Below are positions 53,467 through 62,016 of a DNA stretch of 64,000 bases, piece after piece; position 1 is the first letter of the stretch, and every line of letters starts with the position of its first letter. Under the pieces are notes generated by a model. It was not told the origin of the DNA. It ran no database searches and worked only from the letters and a program-made list of their open reading frames with translations. The DNA lies in NCBI RefSeq assembly GCF_002846415.1, contig NZ_PJMX01000001.1, positions 4,712,001-4,776,000 on the forward strand, in the 5' to 3' direction. The position numbers were made by a program, and so were the translations under genes. The stretch is from Streptomyces sp. TLI_146. Lineage in GTDB: Bacteria > Actinomycetota > Actinomycetes > Streptomycetales > Streptomycetaceae.

Positions 53467-53985
53467 CTACTTCTTGTAGTTCTCCAGGCAGAGGGTGAAG
53501 TGCTTCTTGCCGCGCGTCTCGGTGTACTCCGAGTACTTGGTGCGGTCGCAGCCGGTGATGTCGTCCTTCTTCTCGACGACCTTGTACTTGGCCTTCGAGT
53601 CGCCGCAGTCCACGACCTTCAGGTCCGGGTTGGTCGTGGAGTCGGGGTTGCCGATGCTCATGCAGTCGCCGACCTTGGCGGTGTCGGCGTCATGACGGCT
53701 GGACCACCAGCCCACGGCCGCGGCGATGACGACGCTCACCACGACGACGATCCGGACGATCTTCTTGATGTTGCGGCGCGGCGGGGCGGGCGCCGGCGCG
53801 TGGGGTATCGGACCGCCCTGGTTGAAGTAGGGCGACTGCTGCGGCGGGACTCCCGGCTGACCCGGCTGGCCGTACGGCGCACCGCCCTGCGGCTGCCCGT
53901 ACGGGGCTGCGCCCTGCGGCTGTCCGTGGGGAGCGTTGGGCTGCGGCGCGTACGGGTTCTGGCCCTGGGGCGGCGGAGTGGACAC
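53467..53985 (-). CDS. LppU-like membrane-anchored protein, function unknown
   Basis: A 172-residue protein. The N-terminal 75 residues are Pro/Gln/Gly/Tyr-rich with repeats of PYGQPQG. A basic segment, one membrane helix (about 83-103) and an extracellular domain with four cysteines (VGDCMSIG, VVDCGDSKA, ITGCDRTK, FTLCLENYKK) follow, likely two disulfides. The pattern resembles Streptomyces LppU/SCO3897 proteins; there is no lipobox, so it is anchored by the helix. The GTG at 53985 follows AAGGGGGAA. Function unknown. Confidence 0.8.
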   Translation of the reverse strand: MSTPPPQGQNPYAPQPNAPHGQPQGAAPYGQPQGGAPYGQPGQPGVPPQQSPYFNQGGPIPHAPAPAPPRRNIKKIVRIVVVVSVVIAAAVGWWSSRHDADTAKVGDCMSIGNPDSTTNPDLKVVDCGDSKAKYKVVEKKDDITGCDRTKYSEYTETRGKKHFTLCLENYKK

Positions 53986-54093
53986 GTGGGGGTTCCCCCT
54001 TGGTGAAAACAGGTGATGTATGACGCCCGTAAGGTAGCGGGCCCGGCTGACATCCCTGCTATCGGAGGGGACTCTGTGGCCCTGATGTGACAC

Positions 54094-55347
54094 TCAGCCC
54101 TTCTGAAACCGGGTCATAAACACCGCTACTGCTGCGTAGATCACAGAGACCGTGACAACCAGAAGGGCCGACTTCCCGTCAGGGGGCAGCATCAGCGCGG
54201 CAACCGCGGCGGCGCCGACGAAGGCGACGTTGAAGAGCACGTCGTACAGCGAGAAGATCCGGCCTCGGTAGGCGTCGTCCACCGAGGACTGCACCACGGT
54301 GTCCGTGGAGATCTTCGCGCCCTGGGTGACCAGCCCCAGGACGAAGGCGGCGACGAGCACGGGCACGGGGGCGAACGGCAGCCCCAGGGCGGGCTCCAGG
54401 ACTGCCGCCGTCCCCGCGCACACCGCCATCCATCTGTAGGGCCCCAGCCGCGCCACCGCCCCCGGAGTCACCACCGCCGCCGCGAAGAACCCGGCCCCCG
54501 AGATGCCCACCGCCAGCCCCAGCAGCGCCAGCCCGTCCGAGGTGCCGTCGGACCAGGCGTACCGGCAGAGCATCAGCACCAGCACGGTCAGCGCCCCGTA
54601 ACAGAAGCGCAGGAGTGTCATCGCGATGAGCACGCGCGCGGCCGTCCGGCGCTCGCGCAAGTGGCGCAGCCCGTCGGCGAGTCCGCGTGCCGTCGTCCCG
54701 ATCGCGGCGCCGATCCCGGGCCGGGCCGCGTCGGGGTCGGGCCCCAGCAGACCGGGCGGCAGGCGCAGCGACCACAGGGCCGCGCACAGATAGAGGAGCG
54801 AGCCGAGCAGCACGGTGGCGGCGTCCGCCGGGAGCACCAGCCGCAGCCCGAAGGCCAGTCCGCCGCCCGCGGTCGCGGCGAGCGTTCCGGCGGTTGGCGA
54901 GAGGGAGTTGGCCATGACGAGCCGCTCCTCGTCCACCACACGGGGCAGCGCCGCCGAGAGGCCCGCGAGGACGAAGCGGTTGACGGCCGTGACGCAGAGC
55001 GCGGAGGTGTAGAAGAGCGCGTCGGGCGCCGAGGTCAGCAGGAGCAGCGCGGTGCATCCGGCCAGCAGGGCCCGCAGCAGATTGCCGTACAGAAAGACCT
55101 GGCGCCGCTGCCAGCGGTCCAGGAAGACACCCGCGAAGGGTCCGACGACCGAGTAGGGCAGCAGCAGCACGGCCATGGCCGAGGCGATCGCGGTGGCCGA
55201 GGTCTGTTTCTCGGGGGAGAAGACGACGTGGGTGGCGAGCGCGACCTGGTAGACGCCGTCCGACGCCTGGGAGAGTAGTCGTACGGCCAGCAGATGCCGG
55301 AAATTCCTCAGGCGCAGGAGTACGCGCAGATCACGCACGACAGGCAT
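54094..55347 (-). CDS. MFS transporter
   Basis: A 417-residue polytopic protein with about 12 membrane helices and the major-facilitator A-motif-like GVFLDRWQRRQVF between helices 2 and 3, as in enterobactin-exporter-type (TetV/MFS_3) families. Substrate unknown; drug or metabolite export is likely. ATG at 55347 has a weak ribosome-binding site; a GTG at 55362 would add five residues. It follows ino1 on the same strand but a hairpin lies between, so it may be separately expressed. Confidence 0.88.
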   Translation of the reverse strand: MPVVRDLRVLLRLRNFRHLLAVRLLSQASDGVYQVALATHVVFSPEKQTSATAIASAMAVLLLPYSVVGPFAGVFLDRWQRRQVFLYGNLLRALLAGCTALLLLTSAPDALFYTSALCVTAVNRFVLAGLSAALPRVVDEERLVMANSLSPTAGTLAATAGGGLAFGLRLVLPADAATVLLGSLLYLCAALWSLRLPPGLLGPDPDAARPGIGAAIGTTARGLADGLRHLRERRTAARVLIAMTLLRFCYGALTVLVLMLCRYAWSDGTSDGLALLGLAVGISGAGFFAAAVVTPGAVARLGPYRWMAVCAGTAAVLEPALGLPFAPVPVLVAAFVLGLVTQGAKISTDTVVQSSVDDAYRGRIFSLYDVLFNVAFVGAAAVAALMLPPDGKSALLVVTVSVIYAAVAVFMTRFQKG

Positions 55348-55369
55348 GTGTGCAAGCGTCACATATGAA

Positions 55370-55404
55370 GAGGGCCCCCGCGCCGGCACGGCACGGGGAC
55401 CCTC
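55370..55404 (-). terminator. Terminator downstream of ino1
   Basis: An 11-bp stem with one mismatch (GAGGGCCCCCG against CGGGGACCCTC) and a 13-base loop lies between ino1 and the MFS gene; it overlaps the MFS promoter side. Confidence 0.6.
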
Positions 55405-55427
55405 AACAGTCGGACGGAAGCCGGGTC

Positions 55428-56510
55428 TTAGCGCTCGACCTCGCCCTTGATGAACTTCTCGACGTTCTCGTAGGCCTCGTCGTCGAAGTACTGGACCGGC
55501 GGGGACTTCATGAAGTACGAGGACGCGGAGAGGATCGGGCCGCCGATGCCGCGGTCCTTGGCGATCTTCGCGGCGCGCACGGCGTCGATGATGACACCCG
55601 CGGAGTTCGGGGAGTCCCACACCTCGAGCTTGTACTCGAGGTTCAGCGGGACGTCACCGAAGGCGCGGCCCTCGAGGCGCACGTACGCCCACTTGCGGTC
55701 GTCCAGCCAGGCCACGTAGTCCGAGGGGCCGATGTGGACGTTGTTGTCGCCCAGCTCGCGGTCGCGGATCTGCGAGGTGACGGCCTGCGTCTTCGAGATC
55801 TTCTTGGACTCCAGGCGCTCACGCTCGAGCATGTTCTTGAAGTCCATGTTGCCGCCGACGTTCAGCTGCATGGTGCGCTCCAGGCGGACACCGCGGTCCT
55901 CGAAGAGCTTCGCCATGACGCGGTGCGTGATGGTGGCGCCGACCTGGGACTTGATGTCGTCGCCGACGATCGGGACGCCCGCCTCGGTGAACTTGTCCGC
56001 CCACTCCTTGGTGCCGGCGATGAAGACCGGAAGGGCGTTGACGAACGCGACCTTGGCGTCGATGGCGCACTGCGCGTAGAACTTCGCGGCGACCTCGGAA
56101 CCGACGGGGAGGTAGCAGACCAGAACGTCGACCTGCTTGTCCTTGAGGACCTGGACGACGTCGACCGGGGCCTCGGAGGACTCCTCGATGGTCTGGCGGT
56201 AGTACTTGCCCAGGCCGTCGTGGGTGTGGCCACGCTGGACCGTGACGCCCTTGTTGGGGACGTCGCAGATCTTGATGGTGTTGTTCTCGCTCGCACCGAT
56301 GGCGTCCGCGAGGTCGAGGCCGACCTTCTTGGCGTCCACGTCGAACGCGGCCACGAACTCCACGTCCTTGACGTGGTAGTCGCCGAACTGGACGTGCATC
56401 AGACCCGGCACCTTGCCGGCCGGGTCGGCGTCCTTGTAGTACTCGACGCCCTGCACCAGCGAGGCGGCGCAGTTTCCTACGCCGACGATGGCTACGCGAA
56501 CCGAACCCAT
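55428..56510 (-). CDS. ino1: Inositol-3-phosphate synthase
   Basis: Converts glucose 6-phosphate to inositol 3-phosphate with NAD, the first step to phosphatidylinositol and mycothiol. The 360 residues match the short archaeal/actinobacterial type: NAD loop VGVGNCAASLVQG at the N-terminus, PVGSEVAAKFYAQCAIDA, and the catalytic KSQVGATITHRVM lysine region. It lies 50 bases after a PadR-family regulator gene, the same pairing as Rv0046c-Rv0047c, so repression by that regulator is likely. Confidence 0.97.
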   Translation of the reverse strand: MGSVRVAIVGVGNCAASLVQGVEYYKDADPAGKVPGLMHVQFGDYHVKDVEFVAAFDVDAKKVGLDLADAIGASENNTIKICDVPNKGVTVQRGHTHDGLGKYYRQTIEESSEAPVDVVQVLKDKQVDVLVCYLPVGSEVAAKFYAQCAIDAKVAFVNALPVFIAGTKEWADKFTEAGVPIVGDDIKSQVGATITHRVMAKLFEDRGVRLERTMQLNVGGNMDFKNMLERERLESKKISKTQAVTSQIRDRELGDNNVHIGPSDYVAWLDDRKWAYVRLEGRAFGDVPLNLEYKLEVWDSPNSAGVIIDAVRAAKIAKDRGIGGPILSASSYFMKSPPVQYFDDEAYENVEKFIKGEVER

Positions 56511-56560
56511 TCCGGTTGCTCCCTGTGTGTTCTCGACGAAGTCCTGCGGACGCAGGGCCT

Positions 56561-57244
56561 TCAGTTGGCGGTGTCCTCGGACGGATCCGGCCGGGTGCTG
56601 TCCCGATGCCGGGGCAGGCCGCCCGTCTCTCCTGTTGTGTGGTCCTGCTGAGCGGAGCCGGTGGCCGGGCCGGATCGCTGATCCCGCCCCGCCCGCTCGC
56701 TCTCGATGAGCTCGTTCAGCCAGCGCACTTCGCGCTCCACGGACTCCATGCCGTGACGCTGCAGCTCAAGCGTGTAGTCGTCCAGGCGCTCGCGCGTACG
56801 GGCCAGGGAGGCGCGCATCTTTTCGAGGCGCTCCTCCAGCCGGCTGCGACGACCTTCCAGCACGCGCATCCGCACCTCGCGCTCCGTCTGCCCGAAAAAG
56901 GCGAATCGTGCCGCGAAGTGCTCGTCCTCCCAAGTATCGGGACCGGTGTGGGAGAGCAGTTCTTCGAAATGCTCCTTCCCTTCGGCCGTCAACCGGTAGA
57001 CGATCTTGGCCCGGCGCCCTGCGAGTGAAGCAGCGAGAGCGTCCTCGGGAGCGCTGCCCGGTTCCTCGATCAACCAGCCGCTCGCGACCAGCGTCTTGAG
57101 GCAGGGGTAGAGGGTCCCGTAACTGAAGGCCCGGAAGATCCCCAGTGAGGTGTTGAGCCGCTTGCGCAGCTCGTACCCGTGCATCGGGGCCTCGCGAAGC
57201 AGGCCGAGTACGGCGAATTCGAGGATGCCGGAGCGCCTGCTCAA
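56561..57244 (-). CDS. PadR-family transcriptional regulator
   Basis: A 227-residue regulator: a winged helix-turn-helix (about 1-95) with ILEFAVLGLLREAPMHGYEL and YGTLYPCLKTLVASGWL, then a long coiled-coil region (about 120-185) for dimerisation and a disordered acidic tail. The TTG at 57244 follows GAGGAGGCGAAGG and matches the family N-terminus; longer frames do not. An inverted repeat typical of PadR operators lies 42 bases upstream of the start, suggesting autoregulation and control of ino1. Confidence 0.93.
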   Translation of the reverse strand: MSRRSGILEFAVLGLLREAPMHGYELRKRLNTSLGIFRAFSYGTLYPCLKTLVASGWLIEEPGSAPEDALAASLAGRRAKIVYRLTAEGKEHFEELLSHTGPDTWEDEHFAARFAFFGQTEREVRMRVLEGRRSRLEERLEKMRASLARTRERLDDYTLELQRHGMESVEREVRWLNELIESERAGRDQRSGPATGSAQQDHTTGETGGLPRHRDSTRPDPSEDTAN

Positions 57245-57285
57245 CCTTCGCCTCCTCTGCCGCCGCGGACCTTTATGCCGTGCTG

Positions 57286-57304
57286 ATGTATCGACTCGAT
57301 ACAT
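57286..57304. promoter_or_regulatory. PadR-type operator upstream of padR-ino1
   Basis: ATGTATCGA (57286-57294) and TCGATACAT (57296-57304) form a perfect inverted repeat with one central base and contain ATGT-N-ACAT, the kind of site bound by PadR dimers. The 375-base region 57245-57619 is otherwise free of genes. Confidence 0.75.
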
Positions 57305-57619
57305 CCTGACGATAGAACGGTGGAGCCCCTGCGACAAGGGGGGCCATCGTGAACGGCGTCACATCGTCAATTCGTGGGAAGCAAGTTGCCTGATTTGGGG
57401 TGAACTTCGGCCCCTGGCTGGTTTTGACCGTGCGTAGTCTGTGCGGCATGCAGACCACCGGGAGCCGAGTGACGTCAGGGGGCGTCGGCGCGTACCGCGC
57501 CATCGGCATACCGGGTGCACGGCGGACGAGCTCGTCGCAGGGCCGGTCCGTCTGTCGGGGGGACCGGAACTCACCAGTCGCTTTCAGGCGCTCTCGCCTG
57601 CCCGAGGAGTAGTCGTTCG

Positions 57620-60307
57620 ATGAGCGAGCACCGTCGCAAACCGCCGGAGTCGCAGGGCGGCGGCCGGGCCGCCGCCCGACGGGCTGCCCAGCAGCCGTCC
57701 GGTCGCCGCGCGGCCCCCGCCCGGGACTCGGTGACGAGTTCCCCCTCCGACTCGTACGGAGAGCAGCGGCCGGCCGGTGGGCGCGCCGAGGCGCGACGGG
57801 CCGCCCAGCGGGGCGGACGCAGACGAGCGGCCGAGCCCGGCGGTGGCGGCCCGGCGGGGCCGGGCGGGCGCCGCGGCGGTACGGGCCCCGGCAACCGGCG
57901 GCCCGGCAAGAAGCGGTTCATCGACTACCCGCGCTTCAACAAGAGCGGGTGGCGGCGCTGGATGCCCTCCTGGAAGCTCGTCAGCGGGCTGTGTCTGGGC
58001 TTCCTCGGCACCCTGGTGATCGCGATCGGCATCGCCTACTGGATGGTGAGCGTCCCGAACGTGGCCCAGGCGGCCCAGGCCGAGAACAACGTCTACTACT
58101 GGGCCGACGGCTCCCAGATGGTCGCGACCGGCGGCGAGGTCAACCGCCAGATCATCGCGTACGAGAAGATCCCCGCGGCCATGCGGTACGCGGTGATCTC
58201 GGCCGAGAACAAGACCTTCGAGACGGACTCCGGCGTCGACCCCCAGGGCATCGCACGCGCCCTGGTGAACATGGCCAAGGGCGGCCACACGCAGGGTGGC
58301 TCCACGATCACCCAGCAGTACGTGAAGAACGCCCGGCTCGACGACCAGTCGCAGACACTGACCCGTAAGTTCAAAGAGCTCTTCATCTCCATCAAGGTCG
58401 GCGCGACCAAGAAGAAGAGCGAGATCATGGCGGGCTATCTGAACACCGCCTACTACGGGCGCGGTGCCTACGGTCTGCAGGCCGCGGCCCGTACGTACTA
58501 CAGCAAGGACGCCAAGGACCTCGACCCCAGCCAGTGCGCCTTCCTCGCCTCGCTGCTCAAGGGCGCCACCTATTTCGACCCGGCCGGTGCCACCGAGATC
58601 GATCCGGCGGCCACGCCGGAGCAGAACACCAAGAACGCCATGAACCGGTGGGCCTGGATCCTCGACGAGGAAGTGAAGGACGGGCACCTCACCGCGGCCG
58701 ACCGGGCCAAGTACAAGAGCTTTCCGATGCCGGACAAGCCCAAGAAGAACGCGCAGCTCAGCGGGCAGATCGGCTATCTGGTCAGCCTCTCCAAGGCGTA
58801 CTTCGTGAACAACAACACCCAGGGCATCAGCGCCAGTGACCTGGACCAGGGCGGCTTCGAGATCCACACGACCTTCGACAAGAAGAAGGTCCAGGCGCTC
58901 GAAGGGGTCGTGAAGAAGGTCCGCAAGGAGAACATCGACCCCAAGAAGCGGCCGGAGAAGGACACATTCGTCCAGTTCGGCGCCGCGTCGGTGGACACCA
59001 AGAGCGGCGCGATCAAGGCGATCTACGGTGGTGAGGACGCCACCAAGCACTTCACCAACAACGCCGACCAGACCGGTGCGCAGGTCGGCTCGACCTTCAA
59101 GCCGTTCGTGCTGGCCGCCGCCATGGAGTACGGCAAGCGCGATCCGAAGGGCCCCAAGGAGCAGGGCGAGTCGGAGCGGACGCCGGTCTCCCCGAAGAGC
59201 ATCTACAGCGGTATGAACAAGCTGAAGATCAAGAACTACGACGGGAGCGTGTGGACCAACGAGAACGGCGAGCAGTGGCTGCAGACCAACGACGGCAATG
59301 AGTCGTACAACAAGCCCACCTACGCCATCGACCTGCGGTACGCGATGCAGGAGTCGGCGAACACGCCCTACGTGCAGCTCGGCATGGACGTCGGCACGGA
59401 CAAGGTGAGGGACGTCGCCCTCGCCACGGGCCTGCGCAAGGACAGCCTGGCCTCGTCGAGCGTGCCGTCGTTCTCCATCGGCACCTCCTCCCCCAGCGCG
59501 ATCCGGATGGCCGGTGCCTACGCCACCTTCGCCACCAGCGGGATGCACCACGACGCCTACTCGGTCGAGAAGGTGATGCGCCGCGGCAGCGTCATCTACA
59601 AGCACGAGGACAAGGCGACCCGGGCCTTCTCGGCGGCCGTCGCGGACAACGTCACGGACGTCCTGAAGAACGTCGTCGAGAAGGGCACCGGTACCAACGC
59701 CCAGCTCAGCGGCCGTGACGTGGCGGGCAAGACCGGTACCACCGACGGCAACCGCTCCGCGTGGTTCGTGGGGTACACGCCGCAGCTGTCGACCGCGGTG
59801 AGCATGTACCGCCTCGACGACAACGAGACGAACAAGAAGCGCGAGTTCCTGAAGATGTTCGGGACCGGCGGCCAGAAGAAGATCCACGGTGCGTCGTTCC
59901 CGTCGACCATCTGGCACGACTACATGGAGCAGGCGCTGACCGGCGTCCCGGCCGTCGACTTCCCGACGCCCGAGGCGATCGGCGAGAAGGTGTACGGCGG
60001 CGGCATGTCGCCCAGCCCGACCCCCTCTCCGTCGCCCTCCGACTCCCCGTCGCCCTCCGGGACCCCCTCGCCCACCCCGTCGCTGACGCCGTCGCCCACC
60101 CCGAAGCCCACCAAGTCCTGTGGCAAGTGGGACTGGAACTGCGGCGGCCCCGGAGGCCCCGGCGGCTCCGACGCGGGCACGGACGCGGGCACCGACCAGG
60201 GCACCACCGTCGGGGACACCAGCGGCCCCACCGGTAGCCCGTCACCCACTAAGTCCAAGCCGGGCAGCGGCACCCAAGGAAATATCTTCGGAGGCCCGAC
60301 CGGCTAG
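57620..60307 (+). CDS. ponA: Class A penicillin-binding protein (PonA type)
   Basis: Bifunctional peptidoglycan glycosyltransferase and transpeptidase. In 895 residues: a basic disordered cytoplasmic region (1-110), a membrane helix (about 125-150), the GT51 domain with catalytic Glu196 in AENKTF plus QGGSTITQQYVKNA, and the transpeptidase domain with S491-TFK, SANT and KTGTT. A Pro/Ser/Thr tail (SPSPTPSPSPSD-like repeats) ends in CGKWDWNCGGPGG. ATG at 57620 follows GAGGAG. Synteny with Rv0050 (ponA1). All catalytic motifs are intact; an inverted pair of parS sites follows the stop. Confidence 0.95.
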   Translation: MSEHRRKPPESQGGGRAAARRAAQQPSGRRAAPARDSVTSSPSDSYGEQRPAGGRAEARRAAQRGGRRRAAEPGGGGPAGPGGRRGGTGPGNRRPGKKRFIDYPRFNKSGWRRWMPSWKLVSGLCLGFLGTLVIAIGIAYWMVSVPNVAQAAQAENNVYYWADGSQMVATGGEVNRQIIAYEKIPAAMRYAVISAENKTFETDSGVDPQGIARALVNMAKGGHTQGGSTITQQYVKNARLDDQSQTLTRKFKELFISIKVGATKKKSEIMAGYLNTAYYGRGAYGLQAAARTYYSKDAKDLDPSQCAFLASLLKGATYFDPAGATEIDPAATPEQNTKNAMNRWAWILDEEVKDGHLTAADRAKYKSFPMPDKPKKNAQLSGQIGYLVSLSKAYFVNNNTQGISASDLDQGGFEIHTTFDKKKVQALEGVVKKVRKENIDPKKRPEKDTFVQFGAASVDTKSGAIKAIYGGEDATKHFTNNADQTGAQVGSTFKPFVLAAAMEYGKRDPKGPKEQGESERTPVSPKSIYSGMNKLKIKNYDGSVWTNENGEQWLQTNDGNESYNKPTYAIDLRYAMQESANTPYVQLGMDVGTDKVRDVALATGLRKDSLASSSVPSFSIGTSSPSAIRMAGAYATFATSGMHHDAYSVEKVMRRGSVIYKHEDKATRAFSAAVADNVTDVLKNVVEKGTGTNAQLSGRDVAGKTGTTDGNRSAWFVGYTPQLSTAVSMYRLDDNETNKKREFLKMFGTGGQKKIHGASFPSTIWHDYMEQALTGVPAVDFPTPEAIGEKVYGGGMSPSPTPSPSPSDSPSPSGTPSPTPSLTPSPTPKPTKSCGKWDWNCGGPGGPGGSDAGTDAGTDQGTTVGDTSGPTGSPSPTKSKPGSGTQGNIFGGPTG

Positions 60308-60334
60308 CCAGCCCGGCGCCCGCGGCTGAATGTC

Positions 60335-60390
60335 AGGGGCGGTGTTTCACGTGAAACCAGCGATGGTGTTTCACGTGAAACATCGCCCCT
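60335..60390. other. parS: Two parS sites forming an inverted repeat
   Basis: GTTTCACGTGAAAC at 60344-60357 and 60368-60381, 24 bp apart. Flanks extend them into 19-base arms (60335-60353 and 60372-60390) with one mismatch, 28 bases past the ponA stop and before the GT87 gene. Confidence 0.95.
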
Positions 60391-60427
60391 CGGCATTTCC
60401 ACAGAGGTGTACGGCAGGATGTGCGGC

Positions 60428-61936
60428 ATGACGAGCGAGACCAGTGCCCGCGCGTACGAGGACAGGCGCGGGGAGCCCGCCGAACCCGTCGTACGGCCCA
60501 CGGAGCAGGACGAGGTCGCCGCGGCCGGCAGCGAGCTGCTGGGCGGCCCCATGGGCCGCTGGGCCTGGGGGGCGGGCCACTGGCTCACCCCGGTCCGGGT
60601 GATCGCCCTCGTCGCGATCGGTATGTTCGCCCTGGGGATGGCGCAGAAGGCCCCCTGCTACGACTGGGCCTGGTTCCGGGGGGTGAACTCCCAGTACACC
60701 CACGCCTGCTACTCCGACATCCCGCACCTGTACGTGGGGCGGGGCTTCGCCGACGATCTCGTGCCGTACTTCGATCGGCTGAGCGGCGACATGGACTACC
60801 TCGAGTATCCCGTCCTGACGGGACTGTTCATGGAGGTGGCCTCCTGGTTGACGCCCAGCGGCGGCAGCATGCAGCACCGCGAGCAGATGTACTGGATGGT
60901 CAACGCGGGGATGCTGATGGCCTGCACGGCCGTCATCGCCGTCTGTGTCGCGCGCACGCACCGCCGCCGCCCCTGGGACGCCCTGCTGGTCGCCCTGGCG
61001 CCTGCCTTCGCGCTCACCGCCACGATCAACTGGGACCTCTTCGCCATCGCCCTGACGGCCGCCGCGATGCTGATGTGGTCCCGCAGCCGCCCGCTCGCCT
61101 TCGGCATCCTCATCGGGCTGGCGACGGCCGCCAAGCTCTATCCCGCGCTCCTCCTCGGACCGCTGCTGTTCCTGTGCTGGCGGGCCGGGAAGTGGCGGGA
61201 GTACGGGCTTGCCGTGTTCGGCGCGGCGGGCGCCTGGCTGGCGGTGAACGTGCCGGTGATGCTGCTCGCGCCCGAGGGCTGGAAGAAGTTCTACACCTTC
61301 AGCCAGGAGCGGTCGGTCGACTTCGGCTCGTTCTGGCTGATCATCTCGCAGCGCACCGGCAAGTCCCTGGACGTCGACATGGTGAACAACCTGGCGACGC
61401 TGCTGATGGTGCTGCTGTGCGCGGGCATCGCGGCCCTGACGCTCACCGCGCCGCGCCGGCCGCGCTTCGCGCAACTCGCCTTCCTGGTCGTCGCCGCGTT
61501 CATCCTGACCAACAAGGTCTACTCGCCGCAGTACGTGCTGTGGCTGATCCCGCTGGCCGCGCTGGCCCGGCCGCGCTGGCGGGACTTCCTGATCTGGCAG
61601 GCAGGTGAGGTCGTCTACTTCCTCGGGATCTGGATGTACCTCGCGTACACGATGAGCGGCGAGAAGCACCAGGGACTGCCGCCGGAGGGCTACCAACTGG
61701 CCATCGCCGCCCATCTGCTGGCGACGCTCTACCTGTGCGCGGTGATCGTGCGGGACATCATGATGCCCGAGCGGGACGTCGTACGGCGCGACGGCTCGGA
61801 CGACCCGTCCGGCGGCGTTCTCGACGGGGCCAAGGACGTCTTCGTCCTGGGGCAGGCGGCGCATCCGCCCCGGCACGCGGCTCCCTTCGTGGAGGGGCCC
61901 CTGGTGGAATGGGGCACACGGCGGCCGGGCGCCTAG
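60428..61936 (+). CDS. GT87-family polyprenol-phosphate mannosyltransferase
   Basis: A 502-residue polytopic glycosyltransferase (DUF2029/GT-C fold) with about ten membrane helices and the acidic luminal loop QKAPCYDWAWFRGVNSQYTH near residue 75. GT87 enzymes transfer mannose from polyprenyl phosphate to lipoglycans such as lipomannan or arabinomannan-like glycans; the mycobacterial relative at this locus is Rv0051. The acceptor here is unknown. ATG at 60428 follows AGGATG. A strong terminator closes the gene. Confidence 0.88.
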   Translation: MTSETSARAYEDRRGEPAEPVVRPTEQDEVAAAGSELLGGPMGRWAWGAGHWLTPVRVIALVAIGMFALGMAQKAPCYDWAWFRGVNSQYTHACYSDIPHLYVGRGFADDLVPYFDRLSGDMDYLEYPVLTGLFMEVASWLTPSGGSMQHREQMYWMVNAGMLMACTAVIAVCVARTHRRRPWDALLVALAPAFALTATINWDLFAIALTAAAMLMWSRSRPLAFGILIGLATAAKLYPALLLGPLLFLCWRAGKWREYGLAVFGAAGAWLAVNVPVMLLAPEGWKKFYTFSQERSVDFGSFWLIISQRTGKSLDVDMVNNLATLLMVLLCAGIAALTLTAPRRPRFAQLAFLVVAAFILTNKVYSPQYVLWLIPLAALARPRWRDFLIWQAGEVVYFLGIWMYLAYTMSGEKHQGLPPEGYQLAIAAHLLATLYLCAVIVRDIMMPERDVVRRDGSDDPSGGVLDGAKDVFVLGQAAHPPRHAAPFVEGPLVEWGTRRPGA

Positions 61937-61958
61937 CCCCGGCGGCCGGCAGGCAATG

Positions 61959-61991
61959 CGGAGGGCCCCCGCCGGTGGCGGGGGCCCTCCG
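61959..61991. terminator. Bidirectional terminator
   Basis: A perfect 15-bp stem (CGGAGGGCCCCCGCC with its complement) and 3-base loop lie between the convergent GT87 and Alr-like genes. Confidence 0.9.
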
Positions 61992-62016
61992 TCGTGTCCG
62001 GGTGTCCGGCTGGTGC

